In this document: positions 33,065-44,339 of the stretch, piece by piece | Layout of the letters: each line of letters opens with the position of its first letter | Numbering within the stretch: the stretch's first letter is position 1 | NCBI RefSeq assembly: GCF_910594005.1 | Contig: NC_057843.1 | Coordinates: 31,469,001 to 31,533,000 of the forward strand | DNA from: Cervus elaphus | Taxonomy: Eukaryota > Chordata > Mammalia > Artiodactyla > Cervidae | Length of the DNA: 64,000 nt | Direction of reading: 5' to 3' | The notes under the pieces: model-generated | The model's database searches: none | What the model saw: the letters and a program-made list of their open reading frames with translations, nothing else | Told to the model about the DNA's origin: nothing | Program-made: the position numbers and the translations under genes

Positions 33065-35570
33065 TGCACTATGATGTCAGCATTTGTATTTGTGTTCTTT
33101 TTGATAATAGTCATTCTGACAGATGTGAAGTGATATCTCACTGTAGTTTTGATTTACATTTCTCTGATAATTAACAATATTGAGCATCTTCTCCCATCCT
33201 TGTTGGGCATTTTATATATTCTTTGGAAAAATATTCATATCCTCTGCCCATTTTTTATCTTATCATTTGTTTTTGACACTGAGTTTTATGAGCTGTTTAT
33301 ATAATCTTAATATTAACCACTTATCAGGCATATTATCTGAAAATATTTTCTTGCACTCCATAGGACGTTGTCTTCTCATTTTGTCTGTGGTTTCCTTTGC
33401 CATGCAAAAGCATTTAGTAAAGTCATATATGGTTATTTGTGCTTTTGTTTCTTTCCCCTTTGGAGATGGGTCTAAAACAAATACTGCTGACATAAGTGTC
33501 AAAGTATGTTCTACTAATGTTTTCTTCTAGACATTTTATGATTTCATGTTTTACATTCAGGTTTAATCCATTTTGGATTTATTTTTGTGTAAAGTGATAG
33601 AGAATGTTCTAATTTCCTTCTTTTACATGTAGCTGTCCTCTTCTCTCAGCATTACTTACTTATTGATGATGTTGTTTATTCTGTATTGTGTAGTTTTTCA
33701 TTCTATGTTGTAGATTGACTACAAGTGCATGAATGTATCTGGTTTGTCTATTCTTTTCCATTGATCTATGTATCTGTTTTTGTATCATGCTGTTTTTAAT
33801 ACTATAGCTTTGTAGTATAATTTGAAGTTTAGGCGTGTGATACCGCTGTTATTTTTCCTCAAGATGACTTTGGCAATACAAGCCTTGTGATTCCATATAC
33901 ATTCAAAGATTATTTGTTCTAGTTCTGTGGAAAATATCATGGCTATTTTGGTAGAAATTACATTAAATCTGTAGATTTCAACCATGTCAATTCTTACAAT
34001 ACAAGAACCTAGGATATCTTTCACTTACTAGTATCATTTTCAAATTCTGTCATTAATGTTTTGTCTTTTAGAGTATAGGTTTTTACCTCCTTAATTAAGT
34101 TTATTCCTTATTCCTTTTGATGTGATTTTAAATGGGGCTGTTTTCTTGCTTTCTCTTTCTGATAGTTAATGATTAGCATATAGAAAGTAATACATTTCTG
34201 TATATTAATCTTTTATCCTTAAATGTTACTGAATTTATTAGATCTCACTGTTTTTGGTGGGGTGAGACTTCAGAATTTTACACACATATTATCATTTTAT
34301 CTACATAAAATAACAGTTTCACTTTTTTATTTCATATTCAGATGCAGTTTATTTCTTTTCTTTTTGTTGTTGTTGTTTGTTTGATTGCTGTGTCTGGGAC
34401 TTCTGTTACAATGTTAGATAGAAGTGGGAGAGTGAGCTTCCTGGTCTTGTAAGCTTTATAGGAAAAGCTTTAAAGCTTTTAATCATGGACCATGATTTTA
34501 ACTTTGGATTTGCCATAAATGGCCTTTATTTTGTTAATAGTGTTCACTCAATACTCATTAATTTGATGACAATATATATAATGAATGTATGTTCAATTTT
34601 TTCAGATATATTTTATGTGTTTATTGCGATGATGTGATTTTATCCTTATTTTGTTTAATGTAGTATATTACATCAATTGATTTGTGGGTATTAAAGTATC
34701 CTTGCACCTCTGAAATAAATTCTACTTGATCATGATATTTGATCCATTTTATATATTGTTGCATTTGATTTGCTGATGTCTTGATGAATTCATCTATATT
34801 ATATCGGCCTGTATTTGTGTTATTGTCATTACTGTCTTTGATAGTTTTAGTATCAGGATAATGTTGGCCTCAGAATGAATTTGGGAATGTTCCATTTTCT
34901 TCTGTTTTTTAAAAAAGTTTGTAAAGGATGTGTAGTAGCTCTTCCTTATGTTTGGTAGGATTGCCCAGGTCTTTGAGCTTGATTGATCAGGGTTATTCAA
35001 TTATAAATTCAATTCCACTATTAGTGATAATTTGTTCAAATTCTCTCTTCCTTCCTTACTCATTCTTGGATGGTTGTATGCTTCTAGAAATTAGTTCATT
35101 TCTTCTGGGTAGTCCAATTTTTTGCTATGTAACAGTTCTTAGTATCCTCTTAATGAATTTGTTTTTTTTTTTGTATCTCTATGATATCTGCTGTTATTTC
35201 TTCTCTCTCATTTTTTATGGGTTTTTTTTTTTTTTTGCATCCTTTCTCTTTTTTCCTTGATGAGCACATCTAAGGAAATACCAGTTTTGCTTATCTTAAA
35301 AACAACTCTTGGTTTCATTGATATTTTCTCTTTTTATTTATTTATTTTTCTAAATTATCTCTCTAATCTTTTATTATTTTCTTCATTCAGCTTTCTCTGG
35401 GCTTTAATTGTTTTTCTTTTTCTAGTTTCTTTATATGGCAGGTTAGAGTGTTTAAGATTTTTGTTGTTTCATGAGTTAGTCCTGTATTGTTATGAACTTC
35501 CTTCTTAGACTTGCTTTTGCTTGGTCCCATAGATTTTGGAAAGCTGCGTTTCCTTTTTCATTTGTCTCCA
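33065..35570 (-). mobile_element. Old L1, ORF2 remnant
   Basis: Reverse-strand L1 ORF2 from its C-terminus leftwards. GATTTACATTTCTCTGATAATTAAC, TCTCATTTTGTCTGTGGTTTCC, CCATTGATCTATGTATCTG and the frame 33785-34024 (VDMVEIYRFNVISTKIAMIF, ELEQIIFECIWNHK, GITRLNFKLYYKA) are typical. Upstream RT-proximal sequence is at 34794-35000 (IHSEANIILILKLSKT). Many stops and indels; an old family, clearly more diverged than the ruminant L1 at 42.7 kb. Confidence 0.75.
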
Positions 35571-35571
35571 G

Positions 35572-36196
35572 ACATACAATATCAACATACTGAAGAATGA
35601 AAGCCATATTATCATTTCAATCAGTTCAGTTCAGTCCCTCAGTTGCGTCTGACTCTTTGTGACCCCATGGACTGCAGCACGCCAGGCTTCCTTGTCCATC
35701 ACCAACTCCCAGAGCTTACTTAAACTCATGTCCATCGTGTCAGTGAAGCCATCTCACCATCTCATCCTCTGTTGTCCCCTTATAATCCCACCTTCAATCT
35801 TTCCCAGCATCAGGGTCTTTTCCAATGGGTCTGTTCTTCACAGCAGGTGGCCAAAGGATTGGAGTTTCAGCTTCAGCATCAGTCCTTCCAATGAACACCC
35901 AGGACTGATCTGCTTTAGGATGGACTGGTTGGATCTCCTTGCAGTCCAAGGAACTCCCATCTCAATAGATGTATCTCAATAGATGTAGAAAAAGTTCTTT
36001 AAAAAATCAACACTATTTGATTCAAAGCCCTTCAGAAAGTGAGCATAGAGGGACTGTATCTCAAGATAATAAAGGCCATAAATGATCAACCAAAGCTAAC
36101 ATCATACTCAACTCTGAAAAGTTAAATATAGTTCCTCTAAGATCAGGAGCAAAAGAAGGACGTCCAGTCTCACCACTTTTATTTACCATGTGTTCA
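35572..36196 (+). mobile_element. L1 RT fragment in sense orientation, split by BovB
   Basis: Sense L1 sequence: ATATCAACATACTGAAGAATG and AAGCCATATTATCATTTCAA before the BovB, then TAGATGTAGAAAAAGTTCTTT, GAAAGTGAGCATAGAGGGAC, AAGATCAGGAGCAAAAGAAGG and GTCTCACCACTTTTATTTACC after it. It has neither 5' nor 3' L1 end and lies against the oppositely oriented old L1. ATCTCAATAGATGT occurs twice in tandem right after the BovB. Confidence 0.7.
35622..35956 (-). mobile_element. BovB 3' end nested in L1 fragment
   Basis: Starts at the BovB 3' terminus (CAGTTCAGTTCAGTCCCTCAG) and is 5'-truncated after about 335 bp (TTGCAGTCCAAGGAACTC). L1 sense sequence reads across the insertion site (ATCATTTCAAT, then AGATGTAGAAAAAG). 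The flank duplication is imperfect because the right side carries an extra ATCTCAATAGATGT unit. Frame 35659-35982 is antisense read-through. Confidence 0.93.
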
Positions 36197-36600
36197 TCTT
36201 TACTAGTGGGTTTTCCCCCTTTCTTTTACTTGTTCTTGTAGCTTTTTCTTTTCCACTTAGAAGAGATCCTTTAATATTTCTTTTAGGGTAGGTTTACTAT
36301 TGATAAACTACTCTCGTTTTTTCTTGCCTGAGAAGTTCTTTATCTTTCCATTATTTCTAAATGATAATATTTATGGATAGAGTATCCTAGGTTGCAAATT
36401 TTCCCTTTCAATACTTTATATTTCCTTCTAGTATTTTTTTTTTCATTTCAGTTATTGTATTATTCAGCTCTGACTGGCTCGCTCTTCTCTCTTTATATTT
36501 TGCAGTTCTTTATTAAAATTCTCACTATATTCTTTCCTTTGTTCTTCTTGACAGAAATTCCTCATTCTTCTTTTTTTTCTTTAGTTTTTCTGTTTGTATG
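36197..36600 (-). mobile_element. Old L1 ORF1-region remnant (probable)
   Basis: TTTCATTTCAGTTATTGTATTATTCAGCTCTGACTGGCTC and TTTATTAAAATTCTCACTATATTC resemble the coiled-coil region of L1 ORF1 read backwards. TTTTAGGGTAGGTTTACTATTGATAAACTAC at 36277-36310 fits an old L1 as well. If right, 33065-38500 is one old, disrupted minus-strand L1 reaching its 5' UTR. Confidence 0.45.
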
Positions 36601-38520
36601 AAATGAAGAGAAACAGTTACCTCACTTGGCCTTAAAGTGGTATCCTTGTGCGGGAGCTCTCTTATATAGTCTATGTGTGCCCAGTTGCTTTGGTAGGAGA
36701 GCTGGATCTAATGTGAGCATTAGTCATGTATGCCCCAAAGGTGTACTGGCAACCATCACCTTGGGAGGATGCAGGGATAGAGATGAAGAGGCGAGAGCCA
36801 AAGTCAGGGGTGCTCTGAGACTTCTTCTCTGCTCACTGGCCAAGTTCACTGTTCCACCCTACTGTGGCAAATTCTTAAAGAGATGGGATACCAGACCACC
36901 TTACCTACCTCCTGAGAAATCTATGTGTAGGTCAAGAAGCCACAGTTAGAAACAGACATGGAACAGACTGGTTCCAAATCAGGAAAGAAGTCCATCAAAG
37001 CTATATATTGTCACCCTGCTTATTTAATTTATATGCAGAGTACATCATGAGAAACGCTGGGCTGCATGAGGCACAGCTGAAATCAAGATTGCCAGGAGAA
37101 ATATAAATAACATCAGATATGCAGATGGCACCACCCTTATGGGATAAAATGAAAAAGAACTAGAGAGCCTCTTGATGAAAGTGAAAGAGGAGAGTGAAAA
37201 TGTTGGCTTAAAACTCAACATTCAGAAAACAAAGATCATGGTATCTGGTCCCATCACTTCATGACAGATAGATGAGAAAACAATGGAAACAGTGAGAGAC
37301 TTTATTTTTTTGGACTCCCAAATCACTGCAGATGGTGACTGCAGTCATGAAATTAAAAGACACTTGTTCCTTGGAAGAAAAGCTATGACCAACCTAGACA
37401 GCATATTAAAAAGCAGAGATATTACTTTGCCAATAAAGGTCTGTCTAGTCAAAGCTATGCTTTTTCCAGTAGCCATGTATGGGTGTGAGAGTTGGATTAT
37501 AAAGTAAGCTATGCACTGAAGAATTGGTGCTTTTGAACTGTGGTGTTGCAGAAGGCTCTTGAGAGTCTCTTGGATCAAGGATATCTAACCAGTCTATCCT
37601 AAAGGAAATCAGTACTGAATGTTCATTGGAAGGACTGATGCTGAAGCTGGAGCTCCAATCCTTTGGCCACCTGATGTGAAGAACTGACTCACTGGAAAAG
37701 ACCCTGATGCTGGGAAAGTTTGAAGGTGGGAGGAGAATGTGATGACAGAGCATGAGATGGTTGGATGGCATCACTGACTTGATGGACATGAGTTTGAGTA
37801 AGCTCTGGGAGTTGGTGAGGGACAGGAAAGCCTGATGTGCTGCAGTCCATTGGGTTGCAAAGAGTCGGACACGACTGAGCAACTGAGTGACTCCACCCTA
37901 CTTGTGGTGGTTTCAGGTTCAGAGTTGCCGGAGTAGAAGCCATGAGCATCAGGTCTGTGTTGGCCCCATTCCCTCTAAGTGTGCTCTTCCACCTCCCAAC
38001 ACTGGGACCCTCTACCCAGAGGGGGCCTGTGCTGGAGCAAGAGGGACTGGAGTAAGTTCTCAGTATTGTTTAGGGTGCTGCCTTCTTAAGAATCAAAGAT
38101 GGGTGCCTGTCACTTGAGATGCATTTTCAGGTTCAAGCCAGCTTTGCCCTTCACAACTGAGCACTCTCCTCAGCCAAGGCAGCCCTGCTCCTTGTCTGGA
38201 GCTGCATTGCGGAGCTTGAGGGGCCAGAGTGGGCACTCAGATCAGTCAGGCACAAGTACTGGGCTGGTCATGGGAGCCTGGCCAGAACTCCATGCTTTTC
38301 ATTCTGCTCTCTCCACCTTGTTTCAGGAGTCAGCAAGCGTGTGCAGAGTCTTGATCAGCAGTCTATGTTTCTTACAGACCTCCTATTAATCCTTCTCATT
38401 TTTAAATTAGCTAAATGGACTTATCTTCCAAATATTGGACCCCATGACTTGGGCACCCAATATGTGTCTAGAACCACTTACTTCCCAGGAAGGATATCTG
38501 TTCTTTTAAACCCTCTTTTT
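36601..38520 (-). mobile_element. GC-rich block, possible old L1 5' UTR, split by BovB
   Basis: 36601-36867 and 37908-38520 stand out as the only clearly GC-richer DNA in this part (for example CCCAGAGGGGGCCTGTGCTGG, GGGAGCCTGGCCAGAACTCC). The two halves are one sequence split by the BovB insertion. Their position beyond ORF1-like sequence suggests an L1 5' UTR in reverse orientation, but I do not recognise the sequence itself. Frames 36626-36949, 37887-38117 and 38099-38389 have no domain I know. Confidence 0.35.
36868..37891 (+). mobile_element. BovB (RTE) LINE, sense, 5'-truncated, clean duplication
   Basis: Begins inside the RT (GCAAATTCTTAAAGAGATGG) and ends at the BovB terminus (AGAGTCGGACACGACTGAGC, 37862-37881). 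Direct repeats TCCACCCTACTGTGG (36853-36867) and TCCACCCTACTTGTGG (37892-37907, one extra T) bound it. The active-site box reads Tyr-Ala-Asp-Gly near 37117-37128 and is followed by a stop, so it is dead. The frame 37283-37507 reads ITADGDCSHEIKRHLFLGRK and AMYGCESWIIK. Confidence 0.95.
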
Positions 38521-38732
38521 TTTTTTTTTTTTGTCCCCTCTGAGGGCATAAATCTGAACTTAATCACTTTTCTTTCCTTCCTAACAGATTCTGTGGGGGG
38601 GTCTTTCTTTCAATCTTGGTTGTATGGGATTCTTTCTACCAGTATCCAGTTATTTTTCAGTTAGAAGTGCTCCACATGTAAACATAATTTTGATGTGTTC
38701 ATGGGATGAGGTGAAGTCCTTGTGTTCCTCTG

Positions 38733-38942
38733 TATGTGTGCTAAGTCACTTCAGTCATGTCCAACTCTGTGCAAACCTATGGACTGTAGCCTGCCAGGCT
38801 CCTCTGTCCTTGGGGTTCTCCAGGCAACAATACTGGACTGAACTGCCATGCTTTACTCCAGGGTATCTTGACCCAGGGATTGAGTCCATGTCTCCAAATT
38901 GGCAGGCAGGTTCTTTACCACTGGTGCCACCTGGGAAGCCTG
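38733..38942 (-). mobile_element. Bov-tA SINE
   Basis: Reverse-strand copy, ATGTGTGCTAAGTCACTTCAG to the head GGTGCCACCTGGGAAGCC. B-box equivalent GGGATTGAGTCCATG. Possible imperfect flanking repeats: CTTGTGTTCCT before and CCTGTCTTCCT after. Frames on both strands (38624-39040, 38755-39015) come from it. Preceded by a poly(T) tract at 38516-38532. Confidence 0.9.
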
Positions 38943-38984
38943 CCCCTGTCTTCCTACTCTGCCATTTTGACCTTTTCTCAATGA

Positions 38985-39990
38985 TGGTCTTTTCAATAAA
39001 ATGTTCTGGATTCATTGGATATCTTTCTGAAAAACATTAATCTTGTATCTTATGTGACACCATAAACAAACATTAATTCCAGGTAAGTCATAGCCTAAAT
39101 ATGAAAGGTACAAAAAAGAAAGGTTCTATAAAAAACACAGACTATAACCAATACAGTAAAGATTCATTAAATAGCACAAAAAATGAAGGTAAAGTAGATA
39201 GGTTAGATTATATTAAAATTATGAAATTCTATTTATTAAACAAAATCACAGAAAGACTAAAAAGACATATTTAAAACTTTTATATCCATTGTAAATATAC
39301 ATGTATTGATATACGCTGATACATGTCCAAAGGCTCAAATCCACAGTGTATTTAAAAACTCGTCACATAAATAACTTAAGCAGAGACCTAATAAATGATG
39401 AATATGGAATTTCAACAAACATTTCATATAATAGAAAAAATAAATGAGGCTTTGAAATGGAACTAAACTTTTAAAAATAGTTTTCAGAAAAATATAAATT
39501 AAAACCACAATGCAAATTATTATACATCTAAAAGAATGACTAAATTTTTAAAAGGCAGGCAATATCAAGTATTGACAAGATGTCAATTCAAATGAGAAAA
39601 ACTGAATTATCCTAACTGTCGCAACAAAGTGAGTTTATACTAATAACTTGAATAAAACCTTTGGTGTTATCTATAAAGCTAAATCCATATCAATTCAATG
39701 ACTTAGCAATTCCATCCCTAAGTAAACACCCAATGGAATTGGGTACGTATGTTCTCCAAAATGAAAGTACTTGAAGTATGTATCCATCAGTTGTATAGTT
39801 CATAATTGTGATATATTCACACCATAAAAAACTACATATATCTCATAGATAAAATACTGGGGGGGAAGTTGCCAAACACAAATAATGCTTAGTATAGGAC
39901 TCCACAACTCTTAGTTTCACATTTTCTATATGAGTGTCATGCTTCAAAAAATATTCTACAAATGCAGAGAATATTTCTGATTCTGAGATC
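38985..39990 (+). mobile_element. Old L1 3' portion
   Basis: Sense L1 ORF2 end, strongly diverged: GGATTCATTGGATATCTTTCTG, AACATTAATTCCAGGTAAGTC, AATATGAAAGGTACAAAAAAGAAAGG, TAAAACCACAATGCAAATTATTATACATCTAAAAGAATGAC, GCAATTCCATCCCTAAG. The order matches the L1 C-terminal region. No intact frame and no A-tail is visible. Confidence 0.65.
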
Positions 39991-40513
39991 ACAAGTTTAC
40001 CATGTTATTTAAGAGGATACTGAATTAATGATATATAAAGATATTTATTTACTCATATTTAACACAAATTGAATCATAGTTTAAGTAAATTCATGGCAAG
40101 CAGTACTTGTTTAAAATGATAAACAAAAACATGAAATAGTTTTCTAAGCTCATTTTATCTTTTGTCTGTATCCATTTCTGAATGACTATAATTGGTTGTT
40201 TATGTCACATACATTGTTTCAGTGTTTTTCAAGCACTGCTTAATTACAGAAGGTGAGTATTATATTCATTTTATTGTTGAGTGATGGACGTGAAGTGTCT
40301 GTCAATACTGAGGATCAGGCTTAACTCTTTGGATATTTTTTTTAGTACTCTTAAATATACTGACATATCAAATTACCTAACCTCTGACCTTGACTTAGTT
40401 CAGAAATAATTATCTTAGGATAATTCTTTGACATTTATAGAAAGAAAGATTTTGGAAATACTGTATATAAACTGGATGTGATCTATTATTAAAATATATT
40501 AATAATATTAATT
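39991..40513. other. AT-rich unique DNA, possible MIR at 40210-40335
   Basis: GTTTTTCAAGCACTGCTTAATTAC, ATTCATTTTATTGTTGAGTGATGG and TGAGGATCAGGCTTAACTC weakly follow a reverse MIR. Otherwise nothing is recognised. Confidence 0.4.
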
Positions 40514-40724
40514 GGGTTTCCCTGGTGTCTCAGTGGTAGAGAATCTGCCTGCAATACAGGACACGTGGGTTTGACCCCTGGGTCAATAAAATCCCCTGGA
40601 GAAGGAAACAGCAAACCATTCTAGTATTCTTGCCTGGGAAATTCCAAGGACTTTCTACAGTCTGTGGGTTGTGAAAGAGTCAGACATGACTTAGCGACTA
40701 AACAACCATTTCATTCTCACAGAC
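40514..40724 (+). mobile_element. Bov-tA SINE with short target-site duplication
   Basis: Sense copy: GGGTTTCCCTGGTGTCTCAG, B-box GGGTTTGACCCC, body, terminus GTCAGACATGACTTAGCGAC, TAAACAACC. Flanking repeat ATTAATT at 40507-40513 and 40725-40731. Confidence 0.9.
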
Positions 40725-40837
40725 ATTAATTAACTCTTTTAATTTTAACACCAGAAGAAAGTTAAGGAATTTCAGATCAAGCCTGGTTTTTTTGACTCTA
40801 AAACTAGACTTTGTTGCCATTGAAAAAGATATATTCA

Positions 40838-41036
40838 AATGCATGTGCTAAATCACTCCAGTGTCAAGATTCTTTGTGATCCTATGGACTGTAGCCTGCC
40901 AGACTCCTCTGTTCATGGAATTCTCCAGTCAGCACTGGAGTGTGTAGCTGTTCATTTCTCCAGGGGATCTTCCTGACCCAGGGATGGAATCTGAGTCTCC
41001 CATATTACAGGAAGATTCTGAGCTACCAGGGAAGCC
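40838..41036 (-). mobile_element. Bov-tA SINE
   Basis: Reverse-strand copy: ATGCATGTGCTAAATCACTCC to GAGCTACCAGGGAAGCC. The head has lost bases between GGAAGATTC and TGAGCTACC, and the body is diverged, so it is an older copy. Confidence 0.87.
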
Positions 41037-41094
41037 ATTTATTTTTACAATATTTTTTTAAAATGAAAAAGAAAATGATATTATAAAAACTTAT

Positions 41095-41446
41095 TTTTAT
41101 AATTTTTATTTATCTTATTTTTGGCTATGGTGGGTCTTTGTTGCTTTGTGAAGGCTTTCTCTAGTTGTGGCAAGGGACTTCATTGCAGTGACTTCTCTTG
41201 TTGCAGAGCACGGACTCTATGGACACCAGCTTCAGTAGTTGTGGCTGGGAGCTCTAGGGCATGTGGCCTTCAGTAGTTGCAGCAGGTGAGCTCAGAAGTG
41301 GCGACCTGCAGACTCGAGAGCACAGCCTCAGCAGTTGTGGTGCACCAGCTTAGTTGCTCCATGGTGTGTGGAATCTTCCAGGGATTGAACCCATGCCCTT
41401 GCATTGGCAGGCAGATTCTTATCCCTTGTGCCACCAGGGAAGTCCT
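41095..41446 (-). mobile_element. CHR-type SINE, near full length
   Basis: TTTTGGCTATGGTGGGTCTTTGTTGCTTTG, GGCTTTCTCTAGTTGTGGC, the repeated CAGTAGTTGTGG/CAGCAGTTGTGG units, CTTAGTTGCTCCATGG and CAGGGATTGAACCCATGCCC, ending at the head GTGCCACCAGGGAAGTCCT. This is the reverse of the about 350-bp CHR SINE common to cetartiodactyls; a T-rich stretch at the left is the tail. Frames 41277-41459 and 41354-41536 are SINE-derived. Confidence 0.85.
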
Positions 41447-42224
41447 AGTACCATATTAAAAAGTACTTTGGTTAAAGAGCTATTACCTCCCACCAAAAGT
41501 CAATTAATTATTCTCTTAAATTTTTTTTCTTTTTAAAAAGTATAAAATTCACATTGTTCAATGTATCACATTTTTATAATATTGAAGATACTAACATTTC
41601 TCAATGCTAGATTTAGTTGACTATGATTGCCTGAGTTCAGATAATTAGTCAAGGGTCTGATATAATATGCAGCATAATTAATATAACTTAATGGAAAGCA
41701 ATTTTTTTTAATGGAAAGCAGTTTTTAAACCCTCATGTATTTCTCAGAATTACAGTAATGAAGTTAATATCCAAAGGTTATAATAATATCATTTTTGGAA
41801 AGCATTCATTCAAGAATGAATTAAAAATGAGTCATTGAGCCATATTTTCTCATGTGATTGATTAGAAAGAATAAAATCAGTATTTTTAAAGCTGATTTAT
41901 AAGTTAATGTTCACATTGTTGTTGGCATTTCATTTTGGTAAATAAATTGATCTTACAATCTCTAAAGTTGAGAAAAAATTATTACAAGGCTAAATCATTT
42001 GAGTGTATTTATGTAAATTTACCAAACTATTAGTTAGAAATGTAGAGTTTGAATGAAGTTGTCCAATTTACTTCTGTCATAAGTTAAATTGAAATGAATT
42101 AATAGTCCATAGTTTATATGTTTAGAGAACAACTAACTAATGTCTTAATAATAGTAGTGGACTGAAAAATCACTGTGTTTTCTGAATCATAAATATAATG
42201 AATTATTTTAATGTATTCAGATTT
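41447..42224. other. AT-rich unique DNA
   Basis: No repeat family or gene recognised. A short direct repeat TTAATGGAAAGCA occurs at about 41689 and 41709. Confidence 0.5.
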
Positions 42225-42547
42225 TGAGCTTCCCTGATAGCTCAGTTGGTGAAAAATCCTCCTACAATGCAGGAGACCCCTGTTTGATTCCTGGGTTGGG
42301 AAGATCCACTGGCGAAGGGGTAGGCTACCCACTTCAGTATTCTTGAGCTTCCCTTGTGGCTCAGCTGGTAAAGAATCCACCTGAAATGTGGGAGACCTGG
42401 CTTTGATCCCTGGGCTAGGAAGATCCCCTGGAGAAGGGAAAGGCTACCTGCTCCAGTATTCTGGCCTGGAGAATTCCATGGACTGTATAGTCCATGGGGT
42501 TGAAAAGAGTCAGACACGACTGAGCAACTTTCACTTCATTTCACTTA
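42225..42547 (+). mobile_element. Composite two-headed Bov-tA SINE
   Basis: First head GAGCTTCCCTGATAGCTCAG with B-box TGTTTGATTCC and a partial body ending CACTTCAGTATTCTT. It is fused to a second full Bov-tA beginning GAGCTTCCCTTGTGGCTCAG and ending GAGTCAGACACGACTGAGC. The junction (AGTATTCTTG, then GCTTCCC) matches the two minus-strand composites at 27538-27861 and 50660-50982. Confidence 0.88.
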
Positions 42548-42591
42548 GATTTCTAAATCATATCTATGAAAATTATTAATCTGATTGTTGC

Positions 42592-42697
42592 CACCAAATG
42601 CTAGCAATTAATCATTAAGTATTATTTCATATTTCAAGCTTTAGAATATAATTCTATAATGAAACATTTTTCTTCTTCTAATACATATTTGTTTATT
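42592..42697. repeat. Left copy of a long target-site duplication
   Basis: CACCAAATGCTAGCAATTAA through AATATAATTCTATAATGAAA to CATATTTGTTTATT. It aligns end to end without gaps to 44194-44299 at roughly four-fifths identity. It directly precedes the L1 3' end. Confidence 0.8.
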
Positions 42698-44193
42698 TTT
42701 AATTTATTTATTTTAATTGGAGGTTAATTACAATATTATGGCAATTTTTGCCATATATAGACATGAATCAGCTACAGTGTACATGTGTCCCCCATTGAAC
42801 GCCCCCTCCCACCTCCCTCCCCACCCCATCCCTCTGGGTTGTTCAAGGACACCAGCTTTGAGTGCCCTGCTTCATGCTTTGAACTTGCACTGGTCATCTA
42901 TTTTACGTATGGTTATATACAGGTTTCAAAGATATTCTCTCAGATCATCCCACCCTTGCCTTCTCCCACATAGTCCAAAAGTCTGTTCTTTACATCTGTG
43001 TCTCTTTTGCTGTCTTGCATGTAGGGTCCTCTTTAACATCTTTCTAAATTCCATATATATGTGTTAATATTCTGTATGGTGTTTCTCTTTCTGACTTACT
43101 TTACTCTGTATAATAGACTTCAGTTTCATTCACCTCATTAGAACTGACTCAAATGTGCTCCTTTTATAGCTGAGTAATATTCCATTGTGTATATGTACCA
43201 CAGATTTCTTATCCATTTGTCTGCCAATGGACATTTATGTTGCTTTCATGTCCTAGCTATTGTAAATAGTGCTGTGATGAACATTGGGGTACACGTGTCT
43301 CTTTCAATTCTGGTTTCCTTGGTGTGTATGCCCAGCAGTGGCATTGCTGAGTCATATGGCAGTTCTATTTCCAATTTTTTAAGGAGTCTCCACACTGTTC
43401 TCCATTGTGACTGTACTAGTTTGCATTCCCCTCAACAGTGTAAGAGGGTTCCCTTTCTCCACACCCTCTCCAGCATTTATTGTTTGTAGACTTTTTGATG
43501 GCAGCCGTTCTGACCAGTGTAAGATGGTACCTCATTGTGGTTTTGATTTGCATTTCTGTGATAATGAGTGATGTTGAACATCTTTTCATGTGTTTGTTAG
43601 CCATCTGTATGTCTTCTTTGGAGAAATGTCTGTTTAGTTCTTTGACCCACTTTTTGATTGGGTCATTCAGTTTTCTAGTATTGAGCTGCTTGTATATTTG
43701 GAGTTTAATTCTTTGTCTGTTGTTTGGTTTGCTATTATTTTCTCTGATTCTGAAAGCTGTCTTTTCACCTTGCTTATAGTTTCCTTCATTGTGCAAAAGA
43801 TTTTAAATTTAATTAGGTCCCATTTGTTTATTTTTGTTTTTATTTCCTTTACTCTGGGAGTTGGGTCATAGAGGATCTTGCTGTGATTTATGTCAGAGAG
43901 TGTTGTTCCTATGTTTTCCTCTAAAAGTTTTATAGTTTCTGGTCTTATATGTAGATCTTTAATTCATTTTGAATTTCTTTTTGTGTATGGTGTTAGAAAG
44001 TGTTCCAGTTTCATTCTTTTACAAGTGGTTGACCAGTTTTCCCAGCTCCATTTGTTAAAGAGATTGTCTTTTCTCCATTGTATATTTTTACCTCCTTTGT
44101 CAAGGATAAGGTGTCCATAGGTGTGTGAATTTATCTCTGAGCTTTCTATTTTGTTCCATTGATCTATATTTCTGCCTTTGTGTCAGTACCATA
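42698..44193 (-). mobile_element. Ruminant L1 3' half, 5'-truncated
   Basis: T-rich start and TTTTAATTGGAGGTTAATTAC (reverse of the L1 3' end), 3' UTR with CCTCCCACCTCCCTCCCC, then the end of ORF2. The minus frame 43416-43796 reads DPIKKWVKELNRHFSKEDIQ and MANKHMKRCSTSLIITEMQI, the highly conserved L1 C-terminal region, in good condition. 5'-truncated at about 44193 (TGTCAGTACCATA). Flanked by the unusually long repeats at 42592 and 44194. Confidence 0.95.
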
Positions 44194-44299
44194 CACCAAA
44201 TAGTAGCAAATAATTATTAAGTATTATTTCATATTTTAAGTTTTAGAATATAATTCTGTAACAAAAGATTTTTTTCCTCACATGAAGTATTTGCTTATT
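44194..44299. repeat. Right copy of a long target-site duplication
   Basis: CACCAAATAGTAGCAAATAA through AATATAATTCTGTAACAAAA to GTATTTGCTTATT, about 106 bp matching 42592-42697. It is followed at once by the T-rich 3' end of an older L1, which would have been a natural L1 endonuclease target. Confidence 0.8.
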
Positions 44300-44339
44300 G
44301 TTTATTTATTGATATGTAATTGATTTACAGTGTTGTTTT

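Noticed and set aside
33065..36196. Opposed L1 parts at 33065-35570 (minus) and 35572-36196 (plus) as a third 5'-inverted L1
   Set aside because: The minus part already covers the RT region that the plus fragment contains, so the two overlap in L1 coordinates, which twin priming does not produce.
37990..38035. CCCAGAGGGGGCCTGTG as a second CTCF site
   Set aside because: Too many mismatches in the core (spacing of the purine run is wrong) compared with the 54449 site.
36626..38389. GC-rich frames (36626-36949, 37887-38117, 38099-38389) as exons
   Set aside because: They are parts of one GC-rich block interrupted by BovB, lie beside L1 remnants, and show no protein domain; L1 5' UTR is a simpler reading.
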